Below are positions 19,968 to 31,573 of a stretch of DNA of 64,000 nt, piece after piece. The stretch covers positions 2,232,001-2,296,000 of the forward strand of contig NZ_CP137080.1 in the NCBI RefSeq assembly GCF_036324365.1, read 5' to 3'. A model generated the notes under the pieces. The model was not told the origin of the DNA, searched no databases, and worked only from the letters and a program-made list of their open reading frames with translations. Positions within the stretch are counted from its first letter, which is position 1. Each line of letters starts with the position of its first letter. Position numbers and translations under genes: made by a program. Origin of the DNA: Microbacterium limosum (GTDB taxonomy: Bacteria; Actinomycetota; Actinomycetes; Actinomycetales; Microbacteriaceae).

Positions 19968-21158
19968 GTGGAGATGTCGGAGCTCACGGCCCTGCTGACC
20001 CCCGAGGGCCTGCGGCTGCTCGACGCGACGCCGCCGGTGGAATCGGCCGCCGACGTGGCGCGCGAGGTCACCCGACTGCGCGCCGCGGGCCACTCCCCCG
20101 ACCTCGTCTCGGCCGTCGTCGGCCAGTCGCGTCTGCGGCGGCGTGCCCGTGCGAAGTTCGGCGACCTCGCGGCGCGGATGCTGTTCACCCGCGCCGGCCT
20201 CGAGCAGTCCACGCGCCTGTCGGTCTCCACCCTGCACGCCCGGCGCTTCCGCGACGCCGGGATCGCCTCCGTCGCCGACCTCGGATGCGGGATCGGGGGC
20301 GACGCCTTGGGCGCCGCCGGGCTCGGGCTGGACGTCCACGCCGTCGAGGCGGACGAGGTCACGGCCGCCCTCGCGGCCTTCAACCTCGCGCCGTTCGGGG
20401 AAACCGCCCGGGTCTCGAACGCCCTCGCCGATTCGATCGACCTCGGGCCCGAGGTGGGCGTGTGGCTGGACCCCGCCCGCCGCACCGCGGGCCGTACCGA
20501 GACGACCCGCCTGAGCGACCCCGACGAGTACTCGCCCACGCTGTCGTGGGCGTTCGAGGTGGCGGAGCGCCGGGCGACCGGCATCAAGCTCGGTCCGGGT
20601 CTGGACCGGGACCTCATCCCGGTGGGCGCCGAGGCGCAGTGGATCACCGTCGACGGCTCCACGATCGAGCTCGTGCTGTGGTCGAGGGAGCTCGCCCGGC
20701 CAGGTATCGGTCGCGCCGCCGTGGTGCTGACCGACGGCGGCGCGCACGAACTGACCGCCGAGCACGATGCCCCCGACGAAGACGTCAGCGCGCTCGGGGC
20801 GTTCGTGCACGAACCGGCGGGCTCCGTCATCCGCGCCCGCCTCATCGGCGACGTCGCGCGATCGCTGCAGGCCGGGCCGATCGCACCCGGGATCGCCTAC
20901 CTCACCGGCGACGCTGCCCTCACGAGCCCGTTCGTATCGACCTTCCGCGTGCGGGAGGTGCTCCCGACCGACACGAAGAAGATCGCCCGCGCCCTCCGCG
21001 AGCGAGGCATCGGCACACTCGAGATCAAGAAGCGCGGCGTCGACGTGGATCCCGCGGTGCTGCGCACGAGGCTGCGCCTGCAGGGGCCGGAGTCGGCGAC
21101 GCTGCTGCTCACGCGTGCGGGCGGCGGTCGCCTGGCGATCCTCGCCGATCGCGTCTGA
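19968..21158 (+). CDS. Class I SAM methyltransferase with THUMP-like C-terminal domain
   Basis: A 396-aa protein. An N-terminal helical region is followed by a Rossmann methyltransferase domain with motif I VADLGCGIGGDALGAA near residue 103 and an acidic VEADEVTAALAAF after it; the catalytic region reads VWLDPARRTAGRTE. The C-terminal 100 residues (VREVLPTDTKKIARALRERG, IGTLEIKKRGVDVDP) match the THUMP-like domain of this family. The substrate is probably RNA but unknown. GTG 19968 lies seven bases after TAGGGT (19955-19960), a leaderless promoter; ATG 19974 is the alternative. It is divergent from groES and shares the palindromic operator region. Confidence 0.85.
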   Translation: MEMSELTALLTPEGLRLLDATPPVESAADVAREVTRLRAAGHSPDLVSAVVGQSRLRRRARAKFGDLAARMLFTRAGLEQSTRLSVSTLHARRFRDAGIASVADLGCGIGGDALGAAGLGLDVHAVEADEVTAALAAFNLAPFGETARVSNALADSIDLGPEVGVWLDPARRTAGRTETTRLSDPDEYSPTLSWAFEVAERRATGIKLGPGLDRDLIPVGAEAQWITVDGSTIELVLWSRELARPGIGRAAVVLTDGGAHELTAEHDAPDEDVSALGAFVHEPAGSVIRARLIGDVARSLQAGPIAPGIAYLTGDAALTSPFVSTFRVREVLPTDTKKIARALRERGIGTLEIKKRGVDVDPAVLRTRLRLQGPESATLLLTRAGGGRLAILADRV

Positions 21159-21176
21159 CGCACGGCCCCGCCCGCG

Positions 21177-21671
21177 TCAGGCGAAGAGATCGGCCTGCAT
21201 CGCCGCCCAGACGATCCAGATCGCGCTGTAGATGATCGAGAGGATGCCGAGCGCCAGCGCCCACGCCGCGGCCTGGCGTCCCTCTTCGGGGCGGCGCAGG
21301 GCCATCGCCGCCACGACGACCGCGACGACGCCGATCGGAAAACCCCAGCCGACGAACAACGAGGCCGCGAGGCCGACCACGGCGATGACGAGCGCCCACC
21401 CCGCGAGGCGCCGCCGGTCCTTCGCGGGGGCGGGCGGGTCCCAGGGTCCGAAGGGGATGCGGCGGTCGAGGAAGGGGACGGGACCGGTCTCCCTCGCCTC
21501 GTCATCCTCGCCCTGGGGGGACGGCCCGTGCGGGAGGACCGGCGGCGCGAAGGGGATGGCCGGCTCGGTGAAGCGCGCGGGCGGCGGAGCGGCCCCCTCC
21601 GCGGGGACCGGGCTCGCGTTCGCGAGGCCGGGTTCTGCGGCCGCCGCGCCGTCCTTCTCCTCCGCGCTCAC
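21177..21671 (-). CDS. Two-helix membrane protein with Pro-rich N-terminus
   Basis: A 164-aa protein with a Pro/Ala-rich soluble first half (residues 1-90, [19 protein letters not shown]) and two hydrophobic segments at the C-terminus around [20 protein letters not shown] and [19 protein letters not shown]. It resembles DUF4190-type proteins in layout. The GTG start overlaps the tsaD stop as GTGA, making it the last gene of the tsaB-rimI-tsaD set. I do not recognise a function. Confidence 0.7.
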   Translation of the reverse strand: MSAEEKDGAAAAEPGLANASPVPAEGAAPPPARFTEPAIPFAPPVLPHGPSPQGEDDEARETGPVPFLDRRIPFGPWDPPAPAKDRRRLAGWALVIAVVGLAASLFVGWGFPIGVVAVVVAAMALRRPEEGRQAAAWALALGILSIIYSAIWIVWAAMQADLFA

Positions 21672-22744
21672 GCCGGCTCGCTCCCCGCAGCGACCTGGAT
21701 CTCGGTGACGGGAAGCGTGGAGTCCGCGCCGAACGCGAGCGTGGACGGCTGCCGCCCTGCGCGGATCAGTTCCGCGGCGAGCGCGGCGATCATCGACCCG
21801 TTGTCGGTGCACAGCGACAGCGGCGGGATCCGCACCGCGACGCCCGCGGCATCCGCGCGCTCGAGCGCGACCTCGCGCAGGCGCCGGTTCGCGATGACCC
21901 CGCCCCCCAGCAGCAGCCGGGGCACGCCGTGGCGCACGCACGCGTCGAGCGCCTTCGTCACGAGCACGTCGACGACCGCCTCGCGGAAGGATGCCGCGAC
22001 ATCCGCCACGGGCACGGGCTCGCCGGCCGCCTCCTGATGTTCGATCCAGCGGGCGACGGCGGTCTTGAGCCCGGAGAAGGAGAAGTCGTAGCGGTGCCGG
22101 TCCATGTCGCTGGCGCGGGAGAGACCCCGCGGGAAGCGGATGGCCCGGGGGTCGCCGGACGCCGCGGCGCGATCGATCTCCGGACCGCCGGGATAGGGCA
22201 GCCCCAGGATGCGGGCGACCTTGTCGAACGCCTCGCCGGCCGCGTCGTCGACCGTCTCGCCCAGCAGCTCGACGTCGCTCGTCAGATCGCGCACGAGCAG
22301 GAGCGAGGTGTGGCCGCCGGAGACCAGGAGCGCGACGGTCGGATACTCGAGCGGCTCGGCGTCGGCGTCGAGGAGGTCGGCGGCGATATGACCGACGAGG
22401 TGGTTGACGGCGTACAGCGGCGTCCCGAGGGCCACCGCGAGCGCCTTCGCCGCGCCGACGCCCACCATCAGGGCTCCCGCGAGGCCCGGCCCGGAGGTGA
22501 CTGCGACGGCGTCCAGATCGGCGAGCGCGACACCCGATTCGGCGAGCGCGGCCTCGATCGCGGGCTGCAGGGCCTCGAGGTGGGCACGCGCCGCGACCTC
22601 CGGCACCACCCCGCCGAAGCGCGCGTGCTCGTCCATGCTGCTGGCGATCGTGTTCGAGAGCAGCGTGCGACCCCGGACGATGCCGATGCCGGTCTCGTCG
22701 CAGCTGGTCTCGATGCCGAGCACGAGCGGTTCCTCGCGGTTCAT
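21668..22744 (-). CDS. tsaD: tRNA N6-threonylcarbamoyladenosine transferase TsaD
   Basis: A 358-aa protein of the Kae1/TsaD/Qri7 family, which with TsaB and TsaE transfers the threonylcarbamoyl group to A37 of ANN-decoding tRNAs. Visible motifs: [16 protein letters not shown] at the N-terminus, [17 protein letters not shown], the metal-binding [10 protein letters not shown] with two His, [13 protein letters not shown] and [16 protein letters not shown] 22744 overlaps the rimI stop as ATGA. The gene order tsaB-rimI-tsaD is the classic one, with tsaE nearby upstream on the same strand. Confidence 0.97.
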   Translation of the reverse strand: MNREEPLVLGIETSCDETGIGIVRGRTLLSNTIASSMDEHARFGGVVPEVAARAHLEALQPAIEAALAESGVALADLDAVAVTSGPGLAGALMVGVGAAKALAVALGTPLYAVNHLVGHIAADLLDADAEPLEYPTVALLVSGGHTSLLLVRDLTSDVELLGETVDDAAGEAFDKVARILGLPYPGGPEIDRAAASGDPRAIRFPRGLSRASDMDRHRYDFSFSGLKTAVARWIEHQEAAGEPVPVADVAASFREAVVDVLVTKALDACVRHGVPRLLLGGGVIANRRLREVALERADAAGVAVRIPPLSLCTDNGSMIAALAAELIRAGRQPSTLAFGADSTLPVTEIQVAAGSEPA

Positions 22745-23259
22745 CCGCTCGCCCCCTCCCGCGGGCCCCGGCCACCCTCGGCGGGGGTCGGCGCGGCCTC
22801 GCCCTGCGGCGCCCACGTGCGCAGGTCGAGTGCCATCACGATCGCGTCGACCCCGTCGGGCTGGTAGTACCGGGGCCTGCGGCCGAGCTCGCCGAACCCC
22901 TCCGAGACGTAGAGGGAGTGCGCGACGGAATTGTCGGCACGCACCTCCAGGAACACCTTCTTCGCTCCGCTGTCGCGGGCATGGCCCACCAGCGCCCGCA
23001 GCAGCGCCCGCCCCTGACCCCGGCCTCGCACCTGCGGATCCAGGGCGAGGGTCTGGATGTCGGCGTCGGGCAGGCCGCGGGCGGCCCTCACTCCCCCGTA
23101 TCCGACGACGCGGCCCGCCTCCTCCATCACGACGTAGTGCGCGTGGGTCGAGGCGAGCTCCTCCCGCATCATGGTCTCGGACCAGGCATCGGTGGGAAAC
23201 GACGCCCGTTCGAGCGCCATGATCGCGCCGAGGTCCGACGGGGCCGCGGGCCGCATCAT
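22741..23259 (-). CDS. rimI: Ribosomal-protein-alanine N-acetyltransferase RimI
   Basis: A 172-aa GNAT enzyme that acetylates the N-terminal Ala of ribosomal protein S18. Motifs include [12 protein letters not shown] near the start, the acetyl-CoA loop [17 protein letters not shown] and the C-terminal [19 protein letters not shown]. The first codons are ATG ATG; the start at 23259 overlaps the tsaB stop by four bases. About 25 Pro/Gly/Ala-rich residues form an extra tail. The tight overlaps on both sides indicate one transcript with tsaB and tsaD. Confidence 0.92.
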   Translation of the reverse strand: MMRPAAPSDLGAIMALERASFPTDAWSETMMREELASTHAHYVVMEEAGRVVGYGGVRAARGLPDADIQTLALDPQVRGRGQGRALLRALVGHARDSGAKKVFLEVRADNSVAHSLYVSEGFGELGRRPRYYQPDGVDAIVMALDLRTWAPQGEAAPTPAEGGRGPREGASG

Positions 23260-23900
23260 GTCCCCACCCGCTTGGGTACGGCGCCGAGGGTCACGTCGGG
23301 GGCGCGAAGGTACAGGGGTTCCGTCATGCCGTCCTCCGCGCCGGCGTCGCCCGTGGCGATCCGGTGCGCAGCCACCCGGCCGAGCGCCGCGGCGGAGATG
23401 CGGGAGGCGTCGATGCGGCGGGCGCCCGCTTCGCGCAGGCGATCGTCGAGCTCGTGGCGGGGGGCGAGGGCCGGCTCGGTGGCACGCACGGGGACGCCCC
23501 GGGGATCGAGACCGGCGTAGACCGTGTACGCGAACTCCCGGCGGCGCGCATCGGTGACGATCGCGACGGGGGCGTCGGCATCCGCGGCGTCGAAGTGCGT
23601 GCGGGCGGCCGCGTCGTGGCTGACGACGGGGACCAGCCGCGCCGACCGCGCCAGCGCGAATGCCCGCGCGGCGGCGACGCCGATGCGCAGGCCCGTGAAG
23701 GGGCCCGGCCCCATGCCCGCCGCGACGTGGGTGATCTGGTCGGGGCGCACGGACGCCTCGGCGAGCGACCGCCTGATAAGGTCCCCGATCACCTCGGCAT
23801 GGCCAAGCGGGTTGTCGCTGGCCGCCTCAGCGAGCTCTACGCCGTCGAGGTCGACCACGGCGACGCCGGAGCCGAGCGAGGTGTCGAGCGCGAGGATCAC
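23256..23900 (-). CDS. tsaB: tRNA threonylcarbamoyladenosine biosynthesis protein TsaB
   Basis: A 214-aa ASKHA-fold protein, the inactive partner needed for TsaD stability and activity. It begins [19 protein letters not shown] and has the characteristic [21 protein letters not shown] and VSHDAAA. GTG 23900 is the start, 62 bases after repeat copy D, which separates it from tsaE. Length and context are normal. Confidence 0.95.
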   Translation of the reverse strand: MILALDTSLGSGVAVVDLDGVELAEAASDNPLGHAEVIGDLIRRSLAEASVRPDQITHVAAGMGPGPFTGLRIGVAAARAFALARSARLVPVVSHDAAARTHFDAADADAPVAIVTDARRREFAYTVYAGLDPRGVPVRATEPALAPRHELDDRLREAGARRIDASRISAAALGRVAAHRIATGDAGAEDGMTEPLYLRAPDVTLGAVPKRVGT

Positions 23901-23962
23901 GCCCTCCAGGGTAGTCGCGCCGAGGAGGAGCCTGGCGACGCGGGCGCCACCCCTCTGCGCGC

Positions 23963-24048
23963 GGACAACACTCCGGAAGGATCGCCTGTCAGCACCCCCG
24001 TATCCGCAGGACGACGCCCCCGCCCGTAAGCCGTCCGGAATGTTGTCC
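23963..24048. repeat. Palindromic repeat element, copy D
   Basis: Ends GGACAACACTCCGGA (23963) and TCCGGAATGTTGTCC (24034-24048) with one mismatch; outer GC/GC bases extend the match. Length 86 bp. It fills the 157-bp gap between tsaE and tsaB, the only large gap in this gene chain. Confidence 0.75.
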
Positions 24049-24057
24049 GCGCCGCGG

Positions 24058-24561
24058 CTACGGCCGGCGCGAGACCGTGACGACCCGCGGGGCGTCCGCG
24101 TCGAGCTCGAGCGTCGTGCGCGAGAGGTCGCCGCACATCGTGTCGGCCCCGCGTCCGCCGACCGGGCGCTCGATCTCGACCTCCCACCAGTGCTCGCGCA
24201 GGCCCTCGGCCATGCCCCGGCCCCACTCCACGACGACGACGGAGCCGTCCGCGTCGATGTCGAGGTCGTCGAGCTCGAGGGCGGAGCCCAGCCGGTAGGC
24301 GTCGGCGTGGACGAGCGGCGCGCCGCCGGCGAGGGAGGGGTGGGTGCGGGCGATGACGAACGTGGGGCTCTGGATCGGGCCCCGCACCCCGAGTCCCTCC
24401 GCGATGCCCCGCGTGAGCGTGGTCTTGCCAGCGCCGAGGGGGCCGGTGAGCACGAGCAGATCGCCCGCTTCGAGGCCTGCGCCGAGCCGCCGGCCGAGCT
24501 CCTCCATCGCCGGGGCGTCGGTGATGTCGTGGCGCCCGAGCAGGGCGTCCGACACGGTCAT
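24058..24561 (-). CDS. tsaE: tRNA threonylcarbamoyladenosine biosynthesis ATPase TsaE
   Basis: A 167-aa P-loop ATPase of the YjeE family, required for the t6A cycle with TsaB and TsaD. It shows Walker A VLTGPLGAGKTTLTRGIAEG, the family segment IQSPTFVIARTH and HADAYRL with the conserved acidic and Arg residues, and VVVVEWGRGM. ATG 24561 overlaps the alr stop as ATGA. Usual length is about 150-165 aa. Confidence 0.95.
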   Translation of the reverse strand: MTVSDALLGRHDITDAPAMEELGRRLGAGLEAGDLLVLTGPLGAGKTTLTRGIAEGLGVRGPIQSPTFVIARTHPSLAGGAPLVHADAYRLGSALELDDLDIDADGSVVVVEWGRGMAEGLREHWWEVEIERPVGGRGADTMCGDLSRTTLELDADAPRVVTVSRRP

Positions 24562-25682
24562 GACGACACCTGCCGACGGGGAACCCGGGCGCCGATGCGC
24601 GTGACGATCTCGTAGTTGATGGTGCCCGCGGCATCCGCCCAGTCCGTCGCCGCGGGAACGCCCAGCGTGGGGTCGCCGAACAGGACGACCTCGTCGCCGA
24701 CCGCGACGGGCGTGTCGCCGACGTCCACGACGAACTGGTCCATCGCGATGCGCCCCGCGACCCTCAGGCTGCGGCCGCCGATGGTCACGGGCCCCGCACC
24801 GGAGGCCTGCCGCGGGACGCCGTCGGCGTATCCGAGCGGCACGAGCGCGAGCGTCGTCGGGCCGGGCGCGCGGTAGTCGTAGCCGTAGGAGACGCCTTGA
24901 CCCGCGGGGACCCGGCGCACGGCGGCGACGGCGGCACGCAGCGTCATCGCGGGGCGCAGCCCGAGCGCGGCGGACGAGCGATCCGCGAACGGCGAGAGGC
25001 CGTAGATGCCGATCCCCAGGCGCACGCAGTTCAGCCGCGCCTCGGGCAGGTCGATCGCGGCGTGGGTGGCGGCGATGTGGCGCAGCGGCGGGTTCAGCCC
25101 GAGGCCGTCGGCGGCGATGAGGCCGGTCTCGAACGCGGCGAGCGCCGCAAGGTCATCCTCGCGACTGGTGTTCGACAGATGACTGAACAGGCCTACGACG
25201 CGCAGTTTGCCGCTGCGCTCGAGGCGCGCGGCTTCCGCGAATACAACATTCCAGTCACCGGGGGCGATGCCGTTGCGAGACAGGCCGGTTTCGAGTTTCA
25301 GGTGCACCCCGACCGGACGGTCGACGGATGCCGCAGCCGCTGCCTGCAGCAGCTGGTCAAAACTCGAGATACCCAGCTCGATCCCCACCGACGCAGCTTC
25401 GGCGAACGAGGCACCCGGGGCGTGCAGCCACGCCACGATGGGTGCCATGATGCCGGCCCGGCGCAGAGCGAGGGCTTCCGCGACGTCCGCGACACCCAGC
25501 CGGGTCGCTCCGCCCTCGAGCGCCGCGACGGCCGAGCGCGCAGCCCCGTGCCCGTACCCGTCGGCTTTCACGACCGCGATGACCTCGGTTCCGGTCAGCC
25601 GCCGCAAGTGGCGCGTGTTCGCCGCGACCGCGCCGACGTCGATGAGGGCTTCGCGCATGATGCCGGCCGGGAGCTGCGTCAT
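24558..25682 (-). CDS. alr: Alanine racemase
   Basis: A 374-aa PLP enzyme of fold type III that makes D-alanine for peptidoglycan. The PLP lysine is in AVVKADGYGHGAARSA near residue 38. Other landmarks are HLKLETGLSRNGI, FSHLSNTSREDD, VRLGIGIYGLSPF, the second-subunit catalytic Tyr in GQGVSYGYDYRAP, and GRIAMDQFVVDVG. ATG 25682 overlaps the acpS stop. Length is normal. The order acpS-alr-tsaE is common in actinobacteria and links cell-wall precursors with tRNA modification. Confidence 0.97.
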   Translation of the reverse strand: MTQLPAGIMREALIDVGAVAANTRHLRRLTGTEVIAVVKADGYGHGAARSAVAALEGGATRLGVADVAEALALRRAGIMAPIVAWLHAPGASFAEAASVGIELGISSFDQLLQAAAAASVDRPVGVHLKLETGLSRNGIAPGDWNVVFAEAARLERSGKLRVVGLFSHLSNTSREDDLAALAAFETGLIAADGLGLNPPLRHIAATHAAIDLPEARLNCVRLGIGIYGLSPFADRSSAALGLRPAMTLRAAVAAVRRVPAGQGVSYGYDYRAPGPTTLALVPLGYADGVPRQASGAGPVTIGGRSLRVAGRIAMDQFVVDVGDTPVAVGDEVVLFGDPTLGVPAATDWADAAGTINYEIVTRIGARVPRRQVSS

Positions 25683-26101
25683 GAGCCCTCCCCGCTCGTG
25701 ACGGCGTCTCGCGGGACGGCAGATCGCGTAACGGCGGCCGATGCCGCGACATCCGATTCCGCGACGACGTATGCCGTAGCAAGCCCCGCGTCGTGCGACA
25801 TCGACAGGTGGATCGCCGTGATGCCTCGCGCCGTGACGACGTCGGCGGTCGAACCGACGAGCGTGAACCACGGACGCCCGGATGACTCGGGGGTGACTTC
25901 GATCTCGGTCCAGTGGACACCATTCGAGCCACCGAGGGCCTTGATCAAGGCCTCTTTCGCGGCATAGCGCGCGGCGAGAGACCGGGGCCGCAGCATCCGC
26001 TCCGTGGGCGAGAACAACCGCTCGAGGAGCCGGGGGGTGCGCTCGAGGGTGCGCTCGAAGCGGGGGATGTCGACGATGTCCACGCCGATTCCCACGATCA
26101 T
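25679..26101 (-). CDS. acpS: Holo-[acyl-carrier-protein] synthase
   Basis: A 140-aa 4'-phosphopantetheinyl transferase that loads acyl carrier protein from CoA. The Mg-binding motif GIGVDIVDIPRFE is at the N-terminus and the second motif AARYAAKEALIKALGG follows, with HLSMSHDAGLATAYVV near the end. The C-terminal 20 residues are Ser/Ala-rich and extra. ATG 26101 gives the standard MIVGIGVDIV start. First gene of the acpS-alr-tsaE chain; the 116 bp to glmS contain a long hairpin. Confidence 0.95.
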   Translation of the reverse strand: MIVGIGVDIVDIPRFERTLERTPRLLERLFSPTERMLRPRSLAARYAAKEALIKALGGSNGVHWTEIEVTPESSGRPWFTLVGSTADVVTARGITAIHLSMSHDAGLATAYVVAESDVAASAAVTRSAVPRDAVTSGEGS

Positions 26102-26152
26102 GCGCGCACCTCGTTCCTCACCCCGCAACCCTATCGCCGCAACGGGCCATGC

Positions 26153-26209
26153 TCCGCTGTCGCACATCGACCTTCCGCGGGGGCGGCAAGGTCGGTATGT
26201 GACAGCGGA
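26153..26209. repeat. 22-bp-armed hairpin between glmS and acpS
   Basis: TCCGCTGTCGCACATCGACC at 26153 pairs with the segment ending GTGACAGCGGA at 26209: 19 of 22 positions match, two of the rest being G-T, around a 13-base loop. It lies 9 bp after the glmS stop. It may end glmS transcription, but there is no T-tract; it could equally be a dispersed palindromic element. Confidence 0.55.
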
Positions 26210-26217
26210 ACCCCGAA

Positions 26218-28074
<1,857 letters not shown>

Positions 28075-28142
28075 GCGATCGAGTCTAGGCGGCGGATGCT
28101 GGGCGTCTCGTCCGCGCCGCCGGGGGGCTCGCCGACGGCGCG

Positions 28143-29165
28143 TCAGAGCTTGCGCAGCAGCACGCGCTCGACGCCGTGCCGCTCGCCCTTCTGCAGGACG
28201 AGCGTCGCACGGTGGCGCGTCGGGAGCACGTTCTCGATGAGGTTCGGCATGTTCGTCTCGGTCCAGTAGCCCATCGCCGTGCGCACGGCGGCCTCGTCGT
28301 CGAGATGGGCGAACCTGTTGAAGAACGACGACGGGTTGGCGAACGCCCCCGCCTTCAGCGCGAGGAACCGCTCGACGAACCACTGCGCGATGTGCTCGGC
28401 GTCGGCATCCACGTAGATCGAGAAGTCGAACAGGTCGGACACGGCCACCTCGTGGGGCGACGGCGGCGGCTGCAGCACGTTGAGCCCCTCCACGATCACG
28501 ACATCGGGTCGGCGGACGACGACACTGGCATCGGGGACGATGTCGTAGCGCATGTGCGAGTAGAAGGGAGCCCGCACCTCGGGCGCGCCCGCCTTGACCT
28601 CCGACAGGAACCTCACCAGGGCCCGTCGGTCGTACGACTCCGGGAAGCCCTTGCGATCCATCAGGCCGCGCCGCTCGAGCTCCGCGTTGGGGAAGAGAAA
28701 CCCGTCGGTCGTGACGAGCTCGACCCGCGGCGTTCCCGGCCACCGGCTCATGAGCTCGCGCAGGAGCCGCGCGATCGTGGACTTGCCGACCGCCACCGAT
28801 CCCGCCACGCCCACCACGAAGGGGGTCGTCGTGTCGGGCTCGCGCAGGAAGCGCGCGGTGTCGGCGCCCAGTCGCTTCGTCGCGGTGGCGTAGAGGCTCA
28901 GCAGCCGCGACAGGGGCAGATACACCTCGCGCACCTCGGTCAGGTCGAGGCGGTCGCCGAGTCCTCGCAGCTGCACGACCTCCGCCTCGCTGAGGGGCTG
29001 GTCGAGCCCCGAGGCCAGGCGCGCCCACTCCGACCGGTCGATCTGACGGTACGGGCTCGTCGCGTCGTCGCGAGGGGCGGATGCCGCGGCGAGCGCCCGC
29101 GCGCCTGCCGCGCCCGGGCGATTCGGCTCCGCGAACGCGGTCACGGCGGTCTCGTCGGTGGGCAC
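28143..29165 (-). CDS. coaA: Type I pantothenate kinase
   Basis: A 340-aa kinase that phosphorylates pantothenate in the first step of CoA synthesis. Walker A is [19 protein letters not shown]; further CoaA landmarks are [60 protein letters not shown] and the C-terminal [12 protein letters not shown]. The N-terminal 40 residues are an Ala-rich extension. GTG 29165 is the start. It lies 68 bp upstream of glmS on the same strand and is divergent from ppx. Confidence 0.97.
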   Translation of the reverse strand: MPTDETAVTAFAEPNRPGAAGARALAAASAPRDDATSPYRQIDRSEWARLASGLDQPLSEAEVVQLRGLGDRLDLTEVREVYLPLSRLLSLYATATKRLGADTARFLREPDTTTPFVVGVAGSVAVGKSTIARLLRELMSRWPGTPRVELVTTDGFLFPNAELERRGLMDRKGFPESYDRRALVRFLSEVKAGAPEVRAPFYSHMRYDIVPDASVVVRRPDVVIVEGLNVLQPPPSPHEVAVSDLFDFSIYVDADAEHIAQWFVERFLALKAGAFANPSSFFNRFAHLDDEAAVRTAMGYWTETNMPNLIENVLPTRHRATLVLQKGERHGVERVLLRKL

Positions 29166-29231
29166 GGGGCCATGCTAGTGGCGGCACGCGCACCGCCCGG
29201 CTCATCGGCCGGGCGACACGACCGAGCCGGA

Positions 29232-29244
29232 TACCCTTGCGGAG
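29232..29244 (+). promoter_or_regulatory. -10 box of a leaderless promoter for the Ppx/GppA gene
   Basis: TACCCT (29232-29237), six bases, then GTG 29244. Same layout as at chrA, the GH6 gene and the histidine kinase at 37743. Confidence 0.5.
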
Positions 29245-30176
29245 TGCGCTTGGGAGTCCTCGACATCGGCTCGAACACCGTCCACCTGCTCGTCGCCGAT
29301 GCGAGGCCCGGGGGGCGGCCGCTGGCGACCACGAGCCAGCGCACCGTGCTGCGCCTCATGCGATACCTCACGCCGGAGGGCGCCATCAGCGCGGAGGGCG
29401 TCTCGGCGCTCGTGAGAGCCGTCATCGAGAGCAGACGCGTCGCGGCAGAAGAAGGCGTCGACGAGCTGCTCGCGACGGCGACGTCGGCCGTTCGCGAGGC
29501 TGCCAACGGCGCCGACGTCATCGCCCGCATCGAGGACGCCCTCGGGCAGCCCCTGCAGGTGCTCGGGGGCGAGACGGAGGCCCGGTTCACGTTCCTCGCG
29601 GTGCGTCGCTGGTTCGGCTGGTCGGCCGGGCAGATCCTGCTGTTCGACATCGGCGGCGGCTCGCTCGAGATCGCCTCGGGCGCCGACGAGCTCCCGGATG
29701 CCGCGGCATCCGTGCCCCTCGGTGCGGGCCGCATGACGATCGAGTACCTGCCGCAGGACCCGCCCTCGGCGGATCAGATCGACACCCTGCGGCGGCACGC
29801 CGCCCGCACGCTCGCGCCGGTGACGGAGCGCTTCTCGTCCGAGCCCCGGCCCGACCACGTCGTCGGCTCGTCGAAGGCGATCCGCTCGCTCGCGAAGCTG
29901 GCGGGGTACCCGGTTCCGGGGTGGTCGGGCATCGAGCGGATGGTGCTGCCCCGCCGCGAGCTGAAGGCCTGGATCCCGCGCCTGGCCCGCATCCCCGCTG
30001 AGGCGCGCCAGGAGCTGCCGGGCATCACCCCCGACCGCACCTTCCAGATCGTGGCCGGCGCGGTGGTGCTGCACCAGACCATGAAGGCGATGGACGTCGA
30101 AGAGCTCGAGGTGAGCCCGTGGGCGCTTCGCGAGGGAGTGCTGCTGCGCTATATCGAGTCCCTCACGTGGGGGTAG
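29244..30176 (+). CDS. Ppx/GppA phosphatase family protein (exopolyphosphatase)
   Basis: A 310-aa ASKHA-fold phosphatase. It has the phosphate-1 motif RLGVLDIGSNTVHLLV at the N-terminus, LLATATSAVREAANG, the glycine-rich LLFDIGGGSLEIA (phosphate-2), and VGSSKAIRSLAKLAG. This short, two-domain form is the actinobacterial Ppx type acting on polyphosphate or pppGpp. GTG 29244 follows a leaderless -10 box. A GGATGCC-GC-GGCATCC palindrome in frame encodes Asp-Ala-Ala-Ala-Ser after DEL-P. The gene is flanked by minus-strand genes on both sides. Confidence 0.88.
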   Translation: MRLGVLDIGSNTVHLLVADARPGGRPLATTSQRTVLRLMRYLTPEGAISAEGVSALVRAVIESRRVAAEEGVDELLATATSAVREAANGADVIARIEDALGQPLQVLGGETEARFTFLAVRRWFGWSAGQILLFDIGGGSLEIASGADELPDAAASVPLGAGRMTIEYLPQDPPSADQIDTLRRHAARTLAPVTERFSSEPRPDHVVGSSKAIRSLAKLAGYPVPGWSGIERMVLPRRELKAWIPRLARIPAEARQELPGITPDRTFQIVAGAVVLHQTMKAMDVEELEVSPWALREGVLLRYIESLTWG

Positions 30177-30197
30177 GACGCCCCCTGCCCGTCGTCG

Positions 30198-31556
30198 CTA
30201 CAGGGCGAGGCGCTCCCGCACGACGGCGGCCAGCGCGTGCGCGTGACGGCGGGCGTCATCCTCGGATGCCGCCTCGACCATGACCCGCACGAGGGGCTCC
30301 GTGCCGGAGGGGCGCAGCAGCACCCGACCGGTGTCGCCGAGCTCGGCGGTCGCGGCGGCCACGGCATCCGCGACGCCCTCGTCGGCGCTCGCGCGGGAGC
30401 GGTCGACGTCCTTCACGTTCACGAGCACCTGCGGGTACACCGTCATGATCTGCGCGAGCTCGGCAAGAGACCGCTGCTGCCGCGCCATCTCCGCGACCAG
30501 GTGGAGCCCCGTCAGGAGCCCGTCGCCCGTCGTGGCGTGGTCGCTCATGATGACGTGACCCGACTGCTCGCCGCCGAGCGAGAACCGGCCGGCGTTCATG
30601 CGCTCGAGCACATAGCGGTCCCCGACCGCGGTCTGCTCGACGCGGATGCCGCGCTCGGTCATCGCCCGGTGCAGGCCGAGGTTGCTCATGACCGTCGCCA
30701 CGAGGGTGTCGCCCGCCAGCAGCCCGCGGCCGTGCATCGACGCGGCGAGGATCGCCATGATCTGGTCGCCGTCGACGACCTTGCCCGCGGCATCCACCGC
30801 GAGGCAGCGGTCCGCGTCGCCGTCGTGCGCGATGCCCACGTCGGCGCCGTGGGCGATGACGGCGCGCGCCAGGGCGTCGAGATGCGTCGAGCCGACGCCG
30901 TCGTTGATGTTCAGTCCGTCGGGGTCGGCGCCGACGACGATGACGCTCGCGCCCGCGTCGCGGAAGGTCTCGGGCGAGACGCCGGATGCCGCGCCGTGCG
31001 CGCAGTCGAGGACCACCGTGATGCCGTCCAGGCGCACGTCCAGCGACGCGAGCAGATGCACGACGTAGCGGTCCTCGGCGTCGGAGAACCGGGTGATGCG
31101 GCCGACATCGGCGCCGGTGGGCTGGAGCTTGGGCCCCGTCATCGCCGCCTCGATACGCTGCTCGACCTCGTCGGGGAGCTTGACACCGCCCCGGGCGAAG
31201 ATCTTGATGCCGTTGTCGGGGGCGGGGTTGTGGGATGCCGAGACCATGACGCCGAAGTCGGCGTCGCGATCGGCGATGAGAAAGGCGAGCGCGGGGGTGG
31301 GGAGCACGCCCGCCTCGAGCACGTCCACCCCGGAGGAGGCCAGGCCCGCCGCGACGGCGGCCGTGAGGAACTCCCCGGAGATGCGCGGGTCGCGCGCGAC
31401 GACCGCCGTGGGGCGCTTACCCGAGGCGCGACGCGCCTCGGCGGTACGGCCCTGGCCCAGGACGACGGCGGTCGCCTGGGCCAGGGTGAGTGCGAGATCG
31501 GCGGTGAGGGGGCCGTTGGCCAGCCCCCGCACGCCGTCCGTGCCGAAGAGCGGCAT
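30198..31556 (-). CDS. glmM: Phosphoglucosamine mutase
   Basis: A 452-aa alpha-D-phosphohexomutase interconverting glucosamine 6- and 1-phosphate. It begins [16 protein letters not shown], and carries the phosphoserine motif [16 protein letters not shown], the metal loop [14 protein letters not shown], the sugar-binding [10 protein letters not shown] and the phosphate-binding [20 protein letters not shown] 31556 lies 18 bases after rpsI, so it may share the rplM-rpsI transcript, a conserved order in actinobacteria. Confidence 0.97.
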   Translation of the reverse strand: MPLFGTDGVRGLANGPLTADLALTLAQATAVVLGQGRTAEARRASGKRPTAVVARDPRISGEFLTAAVAAGLASSGVDVLEAGVLPTPALAFLIADRDADFGVMVSASHNPAPDNGIKIFARGGVKLPDEVEQRIEAAMTGPKLQPTGADVGRITRFSDAEDRYVVHLLASLDVRLDGITVVLDCAHGAASGVSPETFRDAGASVIVVGADPDGLNINDGVGSTHLDALARAVIAHGADVGIAHDGDADRCLAVDAAGKVVDGDQIMAILAASMHGRGLLAGDTLVATVMSNLGLHRAMTERGIRVEQTAVGDRYVLERMNAGRFSLGGEQSGHVIMSDHATTGDGLLTGLHLVAEMARQQRSLAELAQIMTVYPQVLVNVKDVDRSRASADEGVADAVAAATAELGDTGRVLLRPSGTEPLVRVMVEAASEDDARRHAHALAAVVRERLAL

Positions 31557-31573
31557 GGGGACGGGCCGCCCGA

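Noticed and set aside
25235..25262. ACAACATTCC resembling one arm of the ~85-bp repeat
   Set aside because: It is unpaired, diverges after ten bases and encodes conserved alanine racemase residues (Trp-Asn-Val-Val), so chance is the better explanation.
28075..28142. Possible glmS ribozyme or riboswitch upstream of glmS
   Set aside because: Only 68 bp separate coaA and glmS and no conserved ribozyme core is visible; actinobacteria usually lack it.
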